Assembly: GCA_029260235.1 (NCBI GenBank)
Contig: JAJDDP010000215.1
Span: 1-62,452, forward strand
Length of the DNA: 62,452 bases
DNA from: Phycisphaerae bacterium
GTDB lineage: Bacteria > Planctomycetota > Phycisphaerae > UBA1845
Reading direction: 5' to 3'
A program made the translations under genes and the position numbers. Positions 45,801-53,573 of this stretch are shown piece by piece. Every line of letters starts with the position of its first letter. Position 1 is the stretch's first letter. Below the pieces are notes generated by a model that saw nothing but the letters and a program-made list of their open reading frames with translations, searched no databases and had not been told where the DNA came from.

Positions 45801-47114
45801 CGATTGAACGGTCAGCAGGTTCGGCTGCTCGACTACCGTGATCAACTTGGCGACCTCGCTAGTCACCTCGAACCCAAACCGCCGTCAGTGGCGCCGCCTC
45901 TTAGCCAGGCCTACAAACGTGAATTTGAGGCTGAGATGCACCTGCTGGAACCGCGCTTCCCCAGCGCCCTCCATTCTGATTGGATCGCATGCTTAGTCTA
46001 CGTGCGAGGGCGGTTGCACTGGTTCAACGCCCGCACGAACGAGTCGGTCTGGGAAAGCACGGTTGAAATTCCAGAGAAGCCGGAGCTCTTGGTTCAAAAC
46101 CAAGAGGCTTTGATTCTGGCAACGCGGCATCGCATCTTGGCCATTTCGCCGAAGGACGGGTCGTTGCTTTTTGCATATGGAGAACGGCCCGCAGAGGCCG
46201 ACAACCCAGATCTCGATCCGGAGGTGTTTGATGCCTTCGCTTCCTTCGCCCTTCACCAGGATCGACTGTTAGTGACCCGAACCGACGGGGTGATGGCCTG
46301 CCTGGCCTTGAAGGACGGGCGGCAGCTCTGGCGACTGGCCATGGAGGATACGCCTTCTGGCCCAGTGTCAATGAATGGCATGTGGGTTGTCTATCCAGCC
46401 GAGACCGAGGGCGGTCCTTCCTGCCTGGTCCGGTCAACCACTGATGGCGGACTAGTGCGGACGATTCGGATGGCTGATGATCGGCAGGTGATCCGCACCT
46501 TCTTGACCCTTGAAGGGACAGTCATCCTACTGACGGTCAGGACAATCCACTGCTATGAACCCAGTACGGGGAGACAGTTGTGGCGTGTTGAACCCGAGCG
46601 TAATCTGGTCGAAGGCAGCGTCGTTCTGGACGTAGACGGTTTATACCTCTGTGATGATCTTCTCGAGATCGAGAAGCTAAACTTGGCCAATGGGCGAACG
46701 CTGTGGCGCGCAGAAAACCCAGAAGATGTTTCTTGGCGAGAGTCAGAAGGCCTCTCGGTTCATCTTTTTAGGCAACAGGTCTTGGTCACCACGGAGCGGC
46801 GCGTCTTCTCGCTCTCAGCCCGCGATGGACGTCTCATGTGGCAAGGAACAGTTGATCGCGATGTTCGGTTCAGATTCCGCTTTATCTCCGAGAAATTCCT
46901 TGTGGCTGTCAATGTTCCTCGCAGTGAACTCAAGATGCCCATGCAGGCATTCTTCTATGACCTGCAAGGCGCTAGCGGGAAGATTTCCTCACCTGGGGGA
47001 GTGGCTGAACTGGATTCGCCTGCCCGCCTCAGGGGCATTGCGATCCGCGATGGTGCCCTCCTGGTGCAGGATGATGCCACCATCCACGCCTGGAGCGGGA
47101 AGGGCGATCCGTAG
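42879..47114 (+). CDS. Secreted PQQ-propeller and TPR protein (1411 aa)
   Basis: A signal peptide (about 1-31, ending HAAAQ) is followed by a helical TPR-like region (about 55-235). A first PQQ-like beta-propeller (about 270-690) has blades such as VIALRRDTGKVLWRF, LICLDAETGRQIWW and VAAIDRHTGTVRWLR. A second TPR-like region (about 700-1010) contains QHWEEAVDLYQQIIADR. A second propeller (about 1050-1405) has LHWFNARTNESVW, MACLALKDGRQLWRL and IHCYEPSTGRQLWRV. No catalytic site for a quinoprotein dehydrogenase was seen, so it is probably a structural or interaction protein of the envelope. Function unknown. Confidence 0.85.
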   Translation: MQHTLANTIRLALVCLASMPCIVGVQHAAAQLPPALNVDEGLRQDNARPEAYIHDSFEAEELIIKANRQADAGAWSEASRNLLRTLDRHADRVSRVKPGLYVSISERINQIVTRWPAEGSAAYRRMVEPQARRALDAALDTRNIESLKRVADLYYCTSFGAKAVETIAQLAIEEGDFSLADDAYLRLLERYPKKGARHSAIMASRAVAHALWGKAEQAYQIAEQAGEGSMTQWMGRPEPLSHLVATLLENISPSKPDAEEFGWNTVGGNYRRNRVTDLSIDRLAMLWRLDGVGESTLVSLEDRSSNFNRAQSQGRFLSMNPVAAGGVLFLHDGGRVIALRRDTGKVLWRFSGLKEPASGTFSSDAEVSRWFGATVAEGRLYACLGSNFVPYYGYEAPENTSALICLDAETGRQIWWTDRVKLGVTGDELSFEATPIAANGRVYAVVRRKRAFGFEDCFLYCFDSQNGQTLFSTHLSSASTGGFGYRRPTLSIPSLMGDTVYVATNLGSVAAIDRHTGTVRWLRLYERISEAAWRREGRGHSRDLNPWQYNPLICANGRVHALPTDSNNLFIFDARTGKIEQEVPIDELSNLQSLLGVEGTRIYGVGDEVIVYDLADHSDVWRNNLPEGDELFGRATLTETQVLIPTAAALCAYDRLDGRVSFQPWEAPGQGGNLLAMPGQLLVAGNESITAYARKSDVLARLRRRMDDAPRDPVPALDLAEVLLRAGDIAAALEVLDDAVVRAGGFAGSITLELKQRLFGDCMNFAHMLLDREPLQLEAINHLFQKASQCAWNTRTHLSYRLEWAGVHEMQQHWEEAVDLYQQIIADRSLAAQEYAADGHRTVQAQELAENRIAELIERHGRKIYARFDQQAAELLESARKSQDSEMLSRLVETFPNSFAAPDALVVRADAQEQGGQYFAAAGELRDALVRYPRMVEQAKLMVRIADCYVKADRSAEAWRWLTKAAREHPSATTRLNGQQVRLLDYRDQLGDLASHLEPKPPSVAPPLSQAYKREFEAEMHLLEPRFPSALHSDWIACLVYVRGRLHWFNARTNESVWESTVEIPEKPELLVQNQEALILATRHRILAISPKDGSLLFAYGERPAEADNPDLDPEVFDAFASFALHQDRLLVTRTDGVMACLALKDGRQLWRLAMEDTPSGPVSMNGMWVVYPAETEGGPSCLVRSTTDGGLVRTIRMADDRQVIRTFLTLEGTVILLTVRTIHCYEPSTGRQLWRVEPERNLVEGSVVLDVDGLYLCDDLLEIEKLNLANGRTLWRAENPEDVSWRESEGLSVHLFRQQVLVTTERRVFSLSARDGRLMWQGTVDRDVRFRFRFISEKFLVAVNVPRSELKMPMQAFFYDLQGASGKISSPGGVAELDSPARLRGIAIRDGALLVQDDATIHAWSGKGDP

Positions 47115-47193
47115 CAAATTCGTAACAAGGCTGAACCACGGCCTGGCGCGGATGCAAGACCGATCCTCTGGCGGTAAGATAGATGAAAGTGTG

Positions 47194-47208
47194 CCCACCG
47201 ATGGTGGG
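47194..47208 (+). other. Small perfect hairpin in the 47.1-47.2 kb intergenic gap
   Basis: CCCACC (47194-47199) and GGTGGG (47203-47208) form a 6-base stem with a 3-base loop, 34 bases before the next gene. There is no T-run, so it may be a leader structure rather than a terminator. Confidence 0.3.
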
Positions 47209-47241
47209 TGATAAGTTCCCCTAGTTGCATAGGAAAACGAC

Positions 47242-48297
47242 ATGGTCCGATCAAAGTTTATGGTTGTGCTGGCTGCCTTCTCCATGGTGCTTAGTACCGA
47301 CTACGCGGTTGCTCAATCAGCTCAGCCCCCCTCTACTGGCGGATCCACTATCCGTTCACACATCGATTTCCAATATCACTCTGTTTTGGATCTCCATTAC
47401 TCTGTCCTGGCGAGCGTAGCCAAGCACAGTCACGATCAAGCTACCGATCCCGATTTTGATCGGGCTGTCCACGTTGCCATGGCATTTGAGACCGCTTCGG
47501 GGCTACGAGGCCGGTTGCTTTGGGGCATGCTCGATGACCTCATCATACATGTGAACTCAACGGCTGATCTGCTTTCCCACTTCAAGGGCCTGCCCGAGGA
47601 ACGAAAGAAACCTGATGGCACGTCCTTCAAGCTTCGTGAAAACGCGGTTCGTTACGCCGAAGCATTGGTGGCGGCTGATGCCGCCTTCCTCAAGACAGAG
47701 TGGCCCAAGCACAAGGCGATGATCCGCAGTGCTCAGGATCTGCTGGAGAAGGAGTTCATCCCCAAGCTGCCAGAATGCATGGCCGATGTTTTTGAGAAGC
47801 TGGAGATTAGAGATCCGGGCTACCGCTTGCCGTTTTACTTGGTGGCCAAGGCACCGTTCCCCGGCGCATCGACCTCCAAACGCCCCAACGATGAAGCCAT
47901 GTGCATCCTCGCCGTCGAGTCCTTCCAGGGCAGCGTGCTGTTTGAGGCTATCTTGCATGAGTTCATGCATGCCATAGACCAGGTTTGCTGGGACCAGGAT
48001 CATGCATTCAACCAGTTGCGAATGAAGCTTAACGCCGCAAAGATCACCCCGGATCAGAAAGTTCATCGAGACGCCGTGCATGCCGTGTTTTTCGTGCAGG
48101 CTGGGGAAACCATCCGCCGGTTGATCAACCCCAACCACCAGCACTACGGCGAGACAGCTCTTTTCTACAAGCACTTGGACGACGGTGCAGCCACAGTTCT
48201 CACCCACTGGATGCTCTATCTGGAAAAATACAACGACTTGCCGACGACCATCAACTCCATTGTGACTGATGTCCTGAACCCACCCAAGAAACTGTAG
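47242..48297 (+). CDS. Secreted HExxH-containing protein, putative metallopeptidase
   Basis: 351 residues. A signal peptide (MVRSKFMVVLAAFSMVLS to about AVAQS) is followed by a largely helical domain. Residues 239-243 read HEFMH within FEAILHEFMHAIDQ, the zincin HExxH pattern on a helix. A third metal ligand could be one of the downstream His or Asp residues (RDAVHAVFF, ETALFYKHLDD); it cannot be fixed by eye. The overall sequence does not match a peptidase family I can name. Follows the PQQ/TPR gene by 127 bases. Function and activity uncertain. Confidence 0.6.
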   Translation: MVRSKFMVVLAAFSMVLSTDYAVAQSAQPPSTGGSTIRSHIDFQYHSVLDLHYSVLASVAKHSHDQATDPDFDRAVHVAMAFETASGLRGRLLWGMLDDLIIHVNSTADLLSHFKGLPEERKKPDGTSFKLRENAVRYAEALVAADAAFLKTEWPKHKAMIRSAQDLLEKEFIPKLPECMADVFEKLEIRDPGYRLPFYLVAKAPFPGASTSKRPNDEAMCILAVESFQGSVLFEAILHEFMHAIDQVCWDQDHAFNQLRMKLNAAKITPDQKVHRDAVHAVFFVQAGETIRRLINPNHQHYGETALFYKHLDDGAATVLTHWMLYLEKYNDLPTTINSIVTDVLNPPKKL

Positions 48298-48383
48298 CCA
48301 AAGAGACCAAGCACAAATTCAGTCATTCAGGACGCCTCCCTATCTTGTCGGGTAAAGATCGCTACAATGCCGCTCAAACCGGT

Positions 48384-49148
48384 ATGGACATGGTCGTCGC
48401 GGACAACTTGGTCAAAGTCTTCCCCTCGCCGGACGGTCGTGGGAAGCGGGCTGTTGATGGCCTTTCATTTCGCGTCGGACCTGGCAAGATCTATGGCCTC
48501 CTAGGCCCCAATGGCGCAGGTAAGACCACTACGCTTCGCCTGATGAGCGGGTTGATGTCCCCGAGTTCAGGGCGGGCGATCCTGGCTGGGCACGATGTCT
48601 CCCAAGAGCCCCAGGAAGTCAAGCAAGTCATCGGATTTCTGACGTCCAACACCGGTATCTATCTGCGGCTTAGCCCCAGAGAATTGTTGTTCTATTTCGC
48701 CCGACTCCACGGCTTGGCTGAGGATAAGGTTGCCAGTCGCGTGGCCTATTTGATCGACTGGCTGGATATCACCGACTTTGCTGATCTTCGCGGCGGGGCG
48801 CTGTCCACCGGGCAAAAACAAAAAACCAGCATCGCCCGGGCATTGGTGGGCGATCCTCCGATTCTGATCATGGATGAGCCCACGCTTGGTCTAGATGTCC
48901 TGAGCAACCGTGTCATTCTAGACTTCATCAAACGCGAGCGAGACGAAGGCAAGACGATCATTCTTTCTACGCACTATCTTGACGAAGCTGAGACCATGTG
49001 TGACGTGATTGGCTTGCTGCATGACGGCAAGCTGGTAGCCGAGGGCACTTTGGAAGAACTGCGAACATTCTCCGGCGAGCAGCGGCTTAGCAATATCTTC
49101 CTGAAAGTGATTCACGCCGATGTGCCGCGGCTCGAAAAACGACCATGA
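48384..49148 (+). CDS. natA: ABC transporter ATP-binding protein, NatA-like
   Basis: 254 residues from ATG 48384. Nucleotide-binding domain of an ABC-2 exporter: Walker A GPNGAGKTTT, Q-loop region FLTSNTGIYLRLSPRELL, signature LSTGQKQKTSIARAL (variant of LSGGQ), Walker B ILIMDEPTLGLD, H-loop ILSTHYLDEAE. The NatA family pairs with NatB-type permeases. The downstream permease starts inside its stop codon (ATGA), showing tight coupling. An in-frame TTG at 48345 would add 13 residues but has no ribosome site. Confidence 0.9.
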   Translation: MDMVVADNLVKVFPSPDGRGKRAVDGLSFRVGPGKIYGLLGPNGAGKTTTLRLMSGLMSPSSGRAILAGHDVSQEPQEVKQVIGFLTSNTGIYLRLSPRELLFYFARLHGLAEDKVASRVAYLIDWLDITDFADLRGGALSTGQKQKTSIARALVGDPPILIMDEPTLGLDVLSNRVILDFIKRERDEGKTIILSTHYLDEAETMCDVIGLLHDGKLVAEGTLEELRTFSGEQRLSNIFLKVIHADVPRLEKRP

Positions 49149-51265
49149 GTTTTCAACACCGCATTCGAACCATCTATGTCAAGGAACTGATCGATATCCT
49201 CCGTGATCGGCGGACGCTGATCGCCATGATCGTCGTACCTATCGTGCTTTACCCGCTGTTGATGCTCGGCTCGGTGCAAGTGGTCAGCCTGCAGTCCCAA
49301 GACCTGCAAACCGAAGTTGTGACCCTCGTCACGACCAACAAGCAGCAGATGAACATCATCAAGCAGTGGTTGCAGGTGGATGGGCAGATCGCCAAGTGGT
49401 TAAGGGGACGCGTGGGCTCTTCACTGGGGAATGGTGAGGCTCAAGAGGCTCAAGAAGACACCCCGTTTGAAGCAAGGGTTATTTTCGGAGAAGAGAACGA
49501 TCTGACGGAAGATCAGATCAGGCACGCCATCCAATCGCGCGAAGCTCAGCTCGGCGTTGTCTTGTCCGTGGACAACCTCAATGACCACATGACCGAGCAG
49601 TGGCGCGCCACCTTGTATGCCGATCCTGAAGATATCCGTGGTGCCGTAGCCGCCCGGCGTTTCTCGCGTGTGCTTCATCGGCGTGATGAACGCTTGCGGC
49701 TGGATCGCCTAGACGAGTTAGGTCTCTCCCCCGCGGTGGTGGCACCCATCGTGTGGCGGCAAGAACGCATCACCACTGCCGGTTCGATTCTGGGACTGAT
49801 TCTGCCGTTGATCCTGGTGCTCATGACCATTACCGGGGCCATATACCCCGCCATCGATTTGACGGCCGGCGAGCGAGAACGCGGAACGCTCGAAACCCTG
49901 ATGGTATGTCCTGTTGCCCCCATCGATTTGGTCGTGGGCAAATTCATGGTGGTTACCACGATCGCCATCATGGGGGCAGCGCTTAATCTTGGGAGTGTCA
50001 GTGCCACCGTCTACTTCGGTGGATTCGAGGCTGTCATTGGCGGAGGGTCGCAGGATCAATTCCCTCTTGCCTCATTGCCCCTAATATTGCTTTTCCTGAT
50101 TCCATTCGCTGTGCTGATGTCAGCCATCATGATGGCGGTTTGTTGTTTCGCCCGGACTTTCAAAGAGGCTCAGAATTACGTCACGCCGGTCATCCTAGCC
50201 GTGCTGATTCCAGGCGGGATCGCAGCCTTACCGACAACCAGGCTCGAAGGCGTCATGTTGGTCATGCCGGTTGGCAACATGGTTCTGCTTACCCGAGAAA
50301 TGTTGGTGGGAGGATCGGTCGGCTTTGGCAACATTGCCTGGGTGTTGCTTTCCACAACCCTGTACGCGGCCTCAGCTGTAGCAGTCGCCGCAAAAATCTT
50401 CGGCTCTGAAGCGGTAGTCTTTTCTGATTCAGCCTCCCTCAAAAATTCGTTGAGTCGCAAGCTGAGTCGACCGACGTCGAGGCCTACAACTTCTATGGCG
50501 ATGTTGCTTGCCTCGATTCTGTTTCCAATCTGGTTCTATGTTCAATCAGCGCTGCAGGGCGCAGAGGACATCTCAGCCGTCTTCATGGGAACAGCTCAGC
50601 TAATGCCCATCTTTTTGGTGGCAGTTCCGGCTGGGCTGTGCTGGTACTTCAAGATCAATCTCCGCAAGACATTTGCGCTGAAGACGCCGGCGTTGCGGTT
50701 CCTGGCTGCCGCTTCGATGGTCGGCATAGGCGGTTGTGTGATCGTGCATGAGTTTAGCATCCTTCAGCAGAGGATCATGCCGATCCCCGAGGCGATTCTG
50801 GCTACAGACGAGCGCTTGGGTGCAGCCTTGGCAGCCATGTCTCCCTGGATGGTGTTGCTTGTCTTGGCGATTGTGCCAGCTTTTTGCGAAGAGCTGTTCT
50901 TCCGGGGCTTCCTCCTCGGAGGCCTGCGCGGAAGTCTCGGGAAATGGACCTCCATTGCAGTGACAGCCCTCATCTTTAGTGCGTTCCATTACTTCGTTTA
51001 CCGTCTTCCCGTAACTGCGTTCCTCGGGGTGGTGTTGGCTTTCTTCTGCTGGCAGTCCAGATCGATTTGGCCTTCCGTGCTAATTCACGTCCTGCACAAT
51101 GGGCTGACGGTTGGCATTGGTCTTTGGCATGACAAAATCCCGTGGTTGCATTTGAGTTCTTCGGAGGTGACAGCCCACTATCCGCTATCGGTGGCAATTC
51201 CTGGAGCTTTGCTATTCGTGACGGGAATTTGGCTGGCCGCTTCCGGGAGAAGGACCGAGACATGA
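49145..51265 (+). CDS. natB: NatB-like ABC-2 permease fused to CPBP intramembrane metalloprotease
   Basis: 706 residues. The N-terminal ABC-2/NatB permease begins IRTIYVKELIDILRDRRTLI, has a large extracytoplasmic loop (about 50-210) and then helices including RERGTLETLMVCPVAPIDLV. After about residue 455 a second polytopic domain carries the CPBP (CAAX protease and bacteriocin-processing) motifs: EELFFR (582-587), FSAFH (611-615) and HVLHN (648-652), covering the EExxxR, FxxxH and HxxxN metal sites. The exporter and a protease are thus one chain. Substrate unknown; the neighbour is natA. Confidence 0.88.
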   Translation: MSFQHRIRTIYVKELIDILRDRRTLIAMIVVPIVLYPLLMLGSVQVVSLQSQDLQTEVVTLVTTNKQQMNIIKQWLQVDGQIAKWLRGRVGSSLGNGEAQEAQEDTPFEARVIFGEENDLTEDQIRHAIQSREAQLGVVLSVDNLNDHMTEQWRATLYADPEDIRGAVAARRFSRVLHRRDERLRLDRLDELGLSPAVVAPIVWRQERITTAGSILGLILPLILVLMTITGAIYPAIDLTAGERERGTLETLMVCPVAPIDLVVGKFMVVTTIAIMGAALNLGSVSATVYFGGFEAVIGGGSQDQFPLASLPLILLFLIPFAVLMSAIMMAVCCFARTFKEAQNYVTPVILAVLIPGGIAALPTTRLEGVMLVMPVGNMVLLTREMLVGGSVGFGNIAWVLLSTTLYAASAVAVAAKIFGSEAVVFSDSASLKNSLSRKLSRPTSRPTTSMAMLLASILFPIWFYVQSALQGAEDISAVFMGTAQLMPIFLVAVPAGLCWYFKINLRKTFALKTPALRFLAAASMVGIGGCVIVHEFSILQQRIMPIPEAILATDERLGAALAAMSPWMVLLVLAIVPAFCEELFFRGFLLGGLRGSLGKWTSIAVTALIFSAFHYFVYRLPVTAFLGVVLAFFCWQSRSIWPSVLIHVLHNGLTVGIGLWHDKIPWLHLSSSEVTAHYPLSVAIPGALLFVTGIWLAASGRRTET

Positions 51266-52680
51266 TTCTCCAACGGAGGGCGCAACGGACTGGAATATTC
51301 GCTTGCCTGGGTTGTCTCTACCTCCTGGCTATCAGCGGATGCAGTAAGAGCGAGGAATCTGCAGCCTTGGAAAAGAGGCCATACAATGTTCTTCTAGTCA
51401 CGCTCGATACTTTCCGGGCGGATCGCATGAGCTGTTACGGCTACAGCCGCAATACCACGCCCAACTTTGATCGCTTGGCCAACGAGAGCGTGCGTTTTGA
51501 TTTTGCCATCTCACAGGCCGGTGTTACCCCGGTATCTCATGCTTCCATCCTGACCGGTTTGAATCCCTATCAGCACGGCCTGCGGGTCTTGTATGCGCCG
51601 AGCGGCTGTACTTTGCCCGATACGATTCCAACCTTGGCCACGGTTTTGGGCGAATTCGGATTGCAGACGGCTGCGTTCTTGAGTTCATTCACGGTGTCCG
51701 AATTCTACGGGTTGGATCGCGGGTTCCAGCTCTTCGATGCCGGGCTTGAACGGTCTGCCAATTCGCAACTAAGCGAGACTAAGTCTGGGTTTTGGGGTTG
51801 GAATATCCAGTCTGCCCAGCGCCGGTCCGACGTAACCACGACGCGTGCGATCGCTTGGCTGCGATCAGTAAAAAGCCCGTTCTTTGCCTGGGTTCACTAT
51901 TGGGATCCTCACGATCAGATGGTCGTACCTCCGCAGTATGTACTGGGTCAGTTTCAACCCGATCAACCCACCAGAGAAGGCCGCCTAGAGGCGCTCTACG
52001 ATGCCGAGGTCAGCTACGTTGACCAGCAGTTCGGCCTGTTGATCGATACACTCAAGTCTACGGGGCGTTACGAGAACACGGTGATCGTGGTCGTGGCTGA
52101 CCACGGCGAGGGGCTGTCGCAAGGGCTGCAAGATCACGGCTGGTGGCGCCACAGATTGCTCTACCAAGAGCAGCTGCATGTGCCGCTGATTGTTCACTTG
52201 CCAGGCCAGAAAGCTGGCCGGGTCTGCGACGAATTGGTCCGTACTATCGATGTGTTTCCCACTGTCCTCGAGGCGCTAGGCATCGAGGCGCCCCAATCGG
52301 TAGAAGGGCTGAGCTTGGCTGGGTTAATGTCCGGCAAGGCTGAGCTGCGCCGCTTGGCCTACGCGGATCAACTGAACCTCTACGACCTGACAGCCAAGAT
52401 GATCGAACAAAGACCCAAGGACGACCTGATGTATTGCATGATGGATCGGACCTGGAAGCTGATCTACAGACAATTACGCCCGGGAGAGAGCGAGTTATAT
52501 AATCTTGGTGATGATCCCAGGGAGACCACGAACCTCTTTCAATCCCAGCCCCTTAAGGCAAAACCCTTCTTGGAGGAGCTGAGGAAGAGGCAGTGCTTCG
52601 TGGATAAGCCCTTCGGCACCACGGACGGAGATAGTGAAGCCCTTGATCGACTCAAGTCGCTAGGTTATGTCGGCGACTGA
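51262..52680 (+). CDS. Sulfatase-fold lipoprotein with Thr in nucleophile position
   Basis: 472 residues, alkaline-phosphatase superfamily. A signal with lipobox LAISGC predicts a lipoprotein. Metal-site motifs are VLLVTLDTFRADRMSCYGY near the N-terminus and VVVADHGEG later, with an active-site His in GWWRHRLL. The core motif is TPVSHASILTG: Thr89 sits where arylsulfatases have the Cys or Ser that becomes formylglycine, and His replaces the usual Arg. It is therefore more likely a phosphodiester or phosphoethanolamine-type enzyme than a formylglycine sulfatase. The start overlaps the natB stop (ATGA), so it is co-translated with the exporter. Confidence 0.85.
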   Translation: MILQRRAQRTGIFACLGCLYLLAISGCSKSEESAALEKRPYNVLLVTLDTFRADRMSCYGYSRNTTPNFDRLANESVRFDFAISQAGVTPVSHASILTGLNPYQHGLRVLYAPSGCTLPDTIPTLATVLGEFGLQTAAFLSSFTVSEFYGLDRGFQLFDAGLERSANSQLSETKSGFWGWNIQSAQRRSDVTTTRAIAWLRSVKSPFFAWVHYWDPHDQMVVPPQYVLGQFQPDQPTREGRLEALYDAEVSYVDQQFGLLIDTLKSTGRYENTVIVVVADHGEGLSQGLQDHGWWRHRLLYQEQLHVPLIVHLPGQKAGRVCDELVRTIDVFPTVLEALGIEAPQSVEGLSLAGLMSGKAELRRLAYADQLNLYDLTAKMIEQRPKDDLMYCMMDRTWKLIYRQLRPGESELYNLGDDPRETTNLFQSQPLKAKPFLEELRKRQCFVDKPFGTTDGDSEALDRLKSLGYVGD

Positions 52681-52701
52681 TGATGCTGGTCTGGTCGAGG
52701 T

Positions 52702-53028
52702 TCAGCCGCTTTTCTTCTGTCTATTCAACAGGGCACGGCCCAGGATACTTCCGGTCACCCCCAGTACGCAAGATAGCGTGAAGATACCCCAGCCTGGAGA
52801 ATAGGACAGTATCCAGCAACCCAGTATGCCCAATCCCAGGGCAGCGATTCCACTGACGATCTCCCACCTATGGCGAGTGCGAAGCCACCGCCAGTAGCGC
52901 ACAGACGCCCTATGCTGGATTCGCTTGAAGGTGATCACAAACCCGCAGTCCGGGCAGGTGCCGCCGGATTCCGAGCGTAGATTGCGACCGCAGCGCGGGC
53001 AAAGTATCCTGGGCTGATCCTGGGACAT
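52702..53028 (-). CDS. Small zinc-ribbon membrane protein
   Basis: 108 residues from ATG 53028. An N-terminal zinc ribbon (ILCPRCGRNLR...CPDCGF) is followed by a basic segment (SVRYWRWLRTRHRW) and two membrane helices (about 55-75 and 80-98). It ends NRQKKSG. The domain order is the reverse of the tandem pair at 4.1-5.0 kb, which carry the ribbon at the C-terminus. The longer frame to 53064 would need a TTG without ribosome site. It converges with the sulfatase-fold gene. Confidence 0.65.
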   Translation of the reverse strand: MSQDQPRILCPRCGRNLRSESGGTCPDCGFVITFKRIQHRASVRYWRWLRTRHRWEIVSGIAALGLGILGCWILSYSPGWGIFTLSCVLGVTGSILGRALLNRQKKSG

Positions 53029-53197
53029 CGCTGCATTATCCGCCCGCAGGACCTTCACAGTCAATGAGCCAATGCCAGGCGACGGTCATTGGAACTTGGC
53101 GCTAACATTCGGCGCCAGAGTTAGCCGATACAAGAAGGTCGGGCTAGATGGCAAGCCCATGTTGAATTGCTCGGCTGCCTGCGAGATACTCTACACC

Positions 53198-53467
53198 ATG
53201 AACCGAATGAATCGGCACGCCAAGAATTGCTCGGTGTTCATCAGGCTGGCCCCTCTGGTCATCCTGTGTGGATGCGGTGCGCTAGCCGTGCAAAGAACCA
53301 CCTTTCCCAATGCGGTTACCAATGACCAGGATGTTGGTTTCTTCGTTGAAGACATCGAAGCCATCGTCGATGACCTGACGCTCACCGAAGCAGACCGTCG
53401 CCAAGCCTTGCAGGATCTGGGCATTCAAGACGATGACCTGATCACCGCGCTCTTGACCCTGCCCTAG
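53198..53467 (+). CDS. Small putative lipoprotein
   Basis: 89 residues from ATG 53198. A basic start (NRMNRHAKN), a hydrophobic stretch and the lipobox-like VILCGC suggest a lipoprotein. The mature part is short and acidic, ending in two helices (DIEAIVDDLTLTEADRRQAL and LGIQDDDLITALL). Not recognised. A longer frame starts at GTG 53072 but its extra residues are not signal-like. Confidence 0.5.
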   Translation: MNRMNRHAKNCSVFIRLAPLVILCGCGALAVQRTTFPNAVTNDQDVGFFVEDIEAIVDDLTLTEADRRQALQDLGIQDDDLITALLTLP

Positions 53468-53500
53468 CAGCCTGCTGAATATTGGTTGCTCTCTGTGTGA

Positions 53501-53542
53501 CACCGGCATCTTGCCGGTGGAAACACTGGCTAGAAGCCAGTG
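53501..53542. repeat. Double-hairpin intergenic repeat element
   Basis: Two adjacent perfect hairpins: CACCGGC (53501-53507) with GCCGGTG (53513-53519), and CACTGGC (53524-53530) with GCCAGTG (53536-53542). It lies in the gap between a plus-strand stop and the minus-strand uup stop and could end both transcripts. The core ACCGGCATCTTG recurs in reverse at 7234-7247, so it appears to be a dispersed element. Confidence 0.55.
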
Positions 53543-53573
53543 CCACATTCTTCAACGGGCTGCCAGCGGTTTC

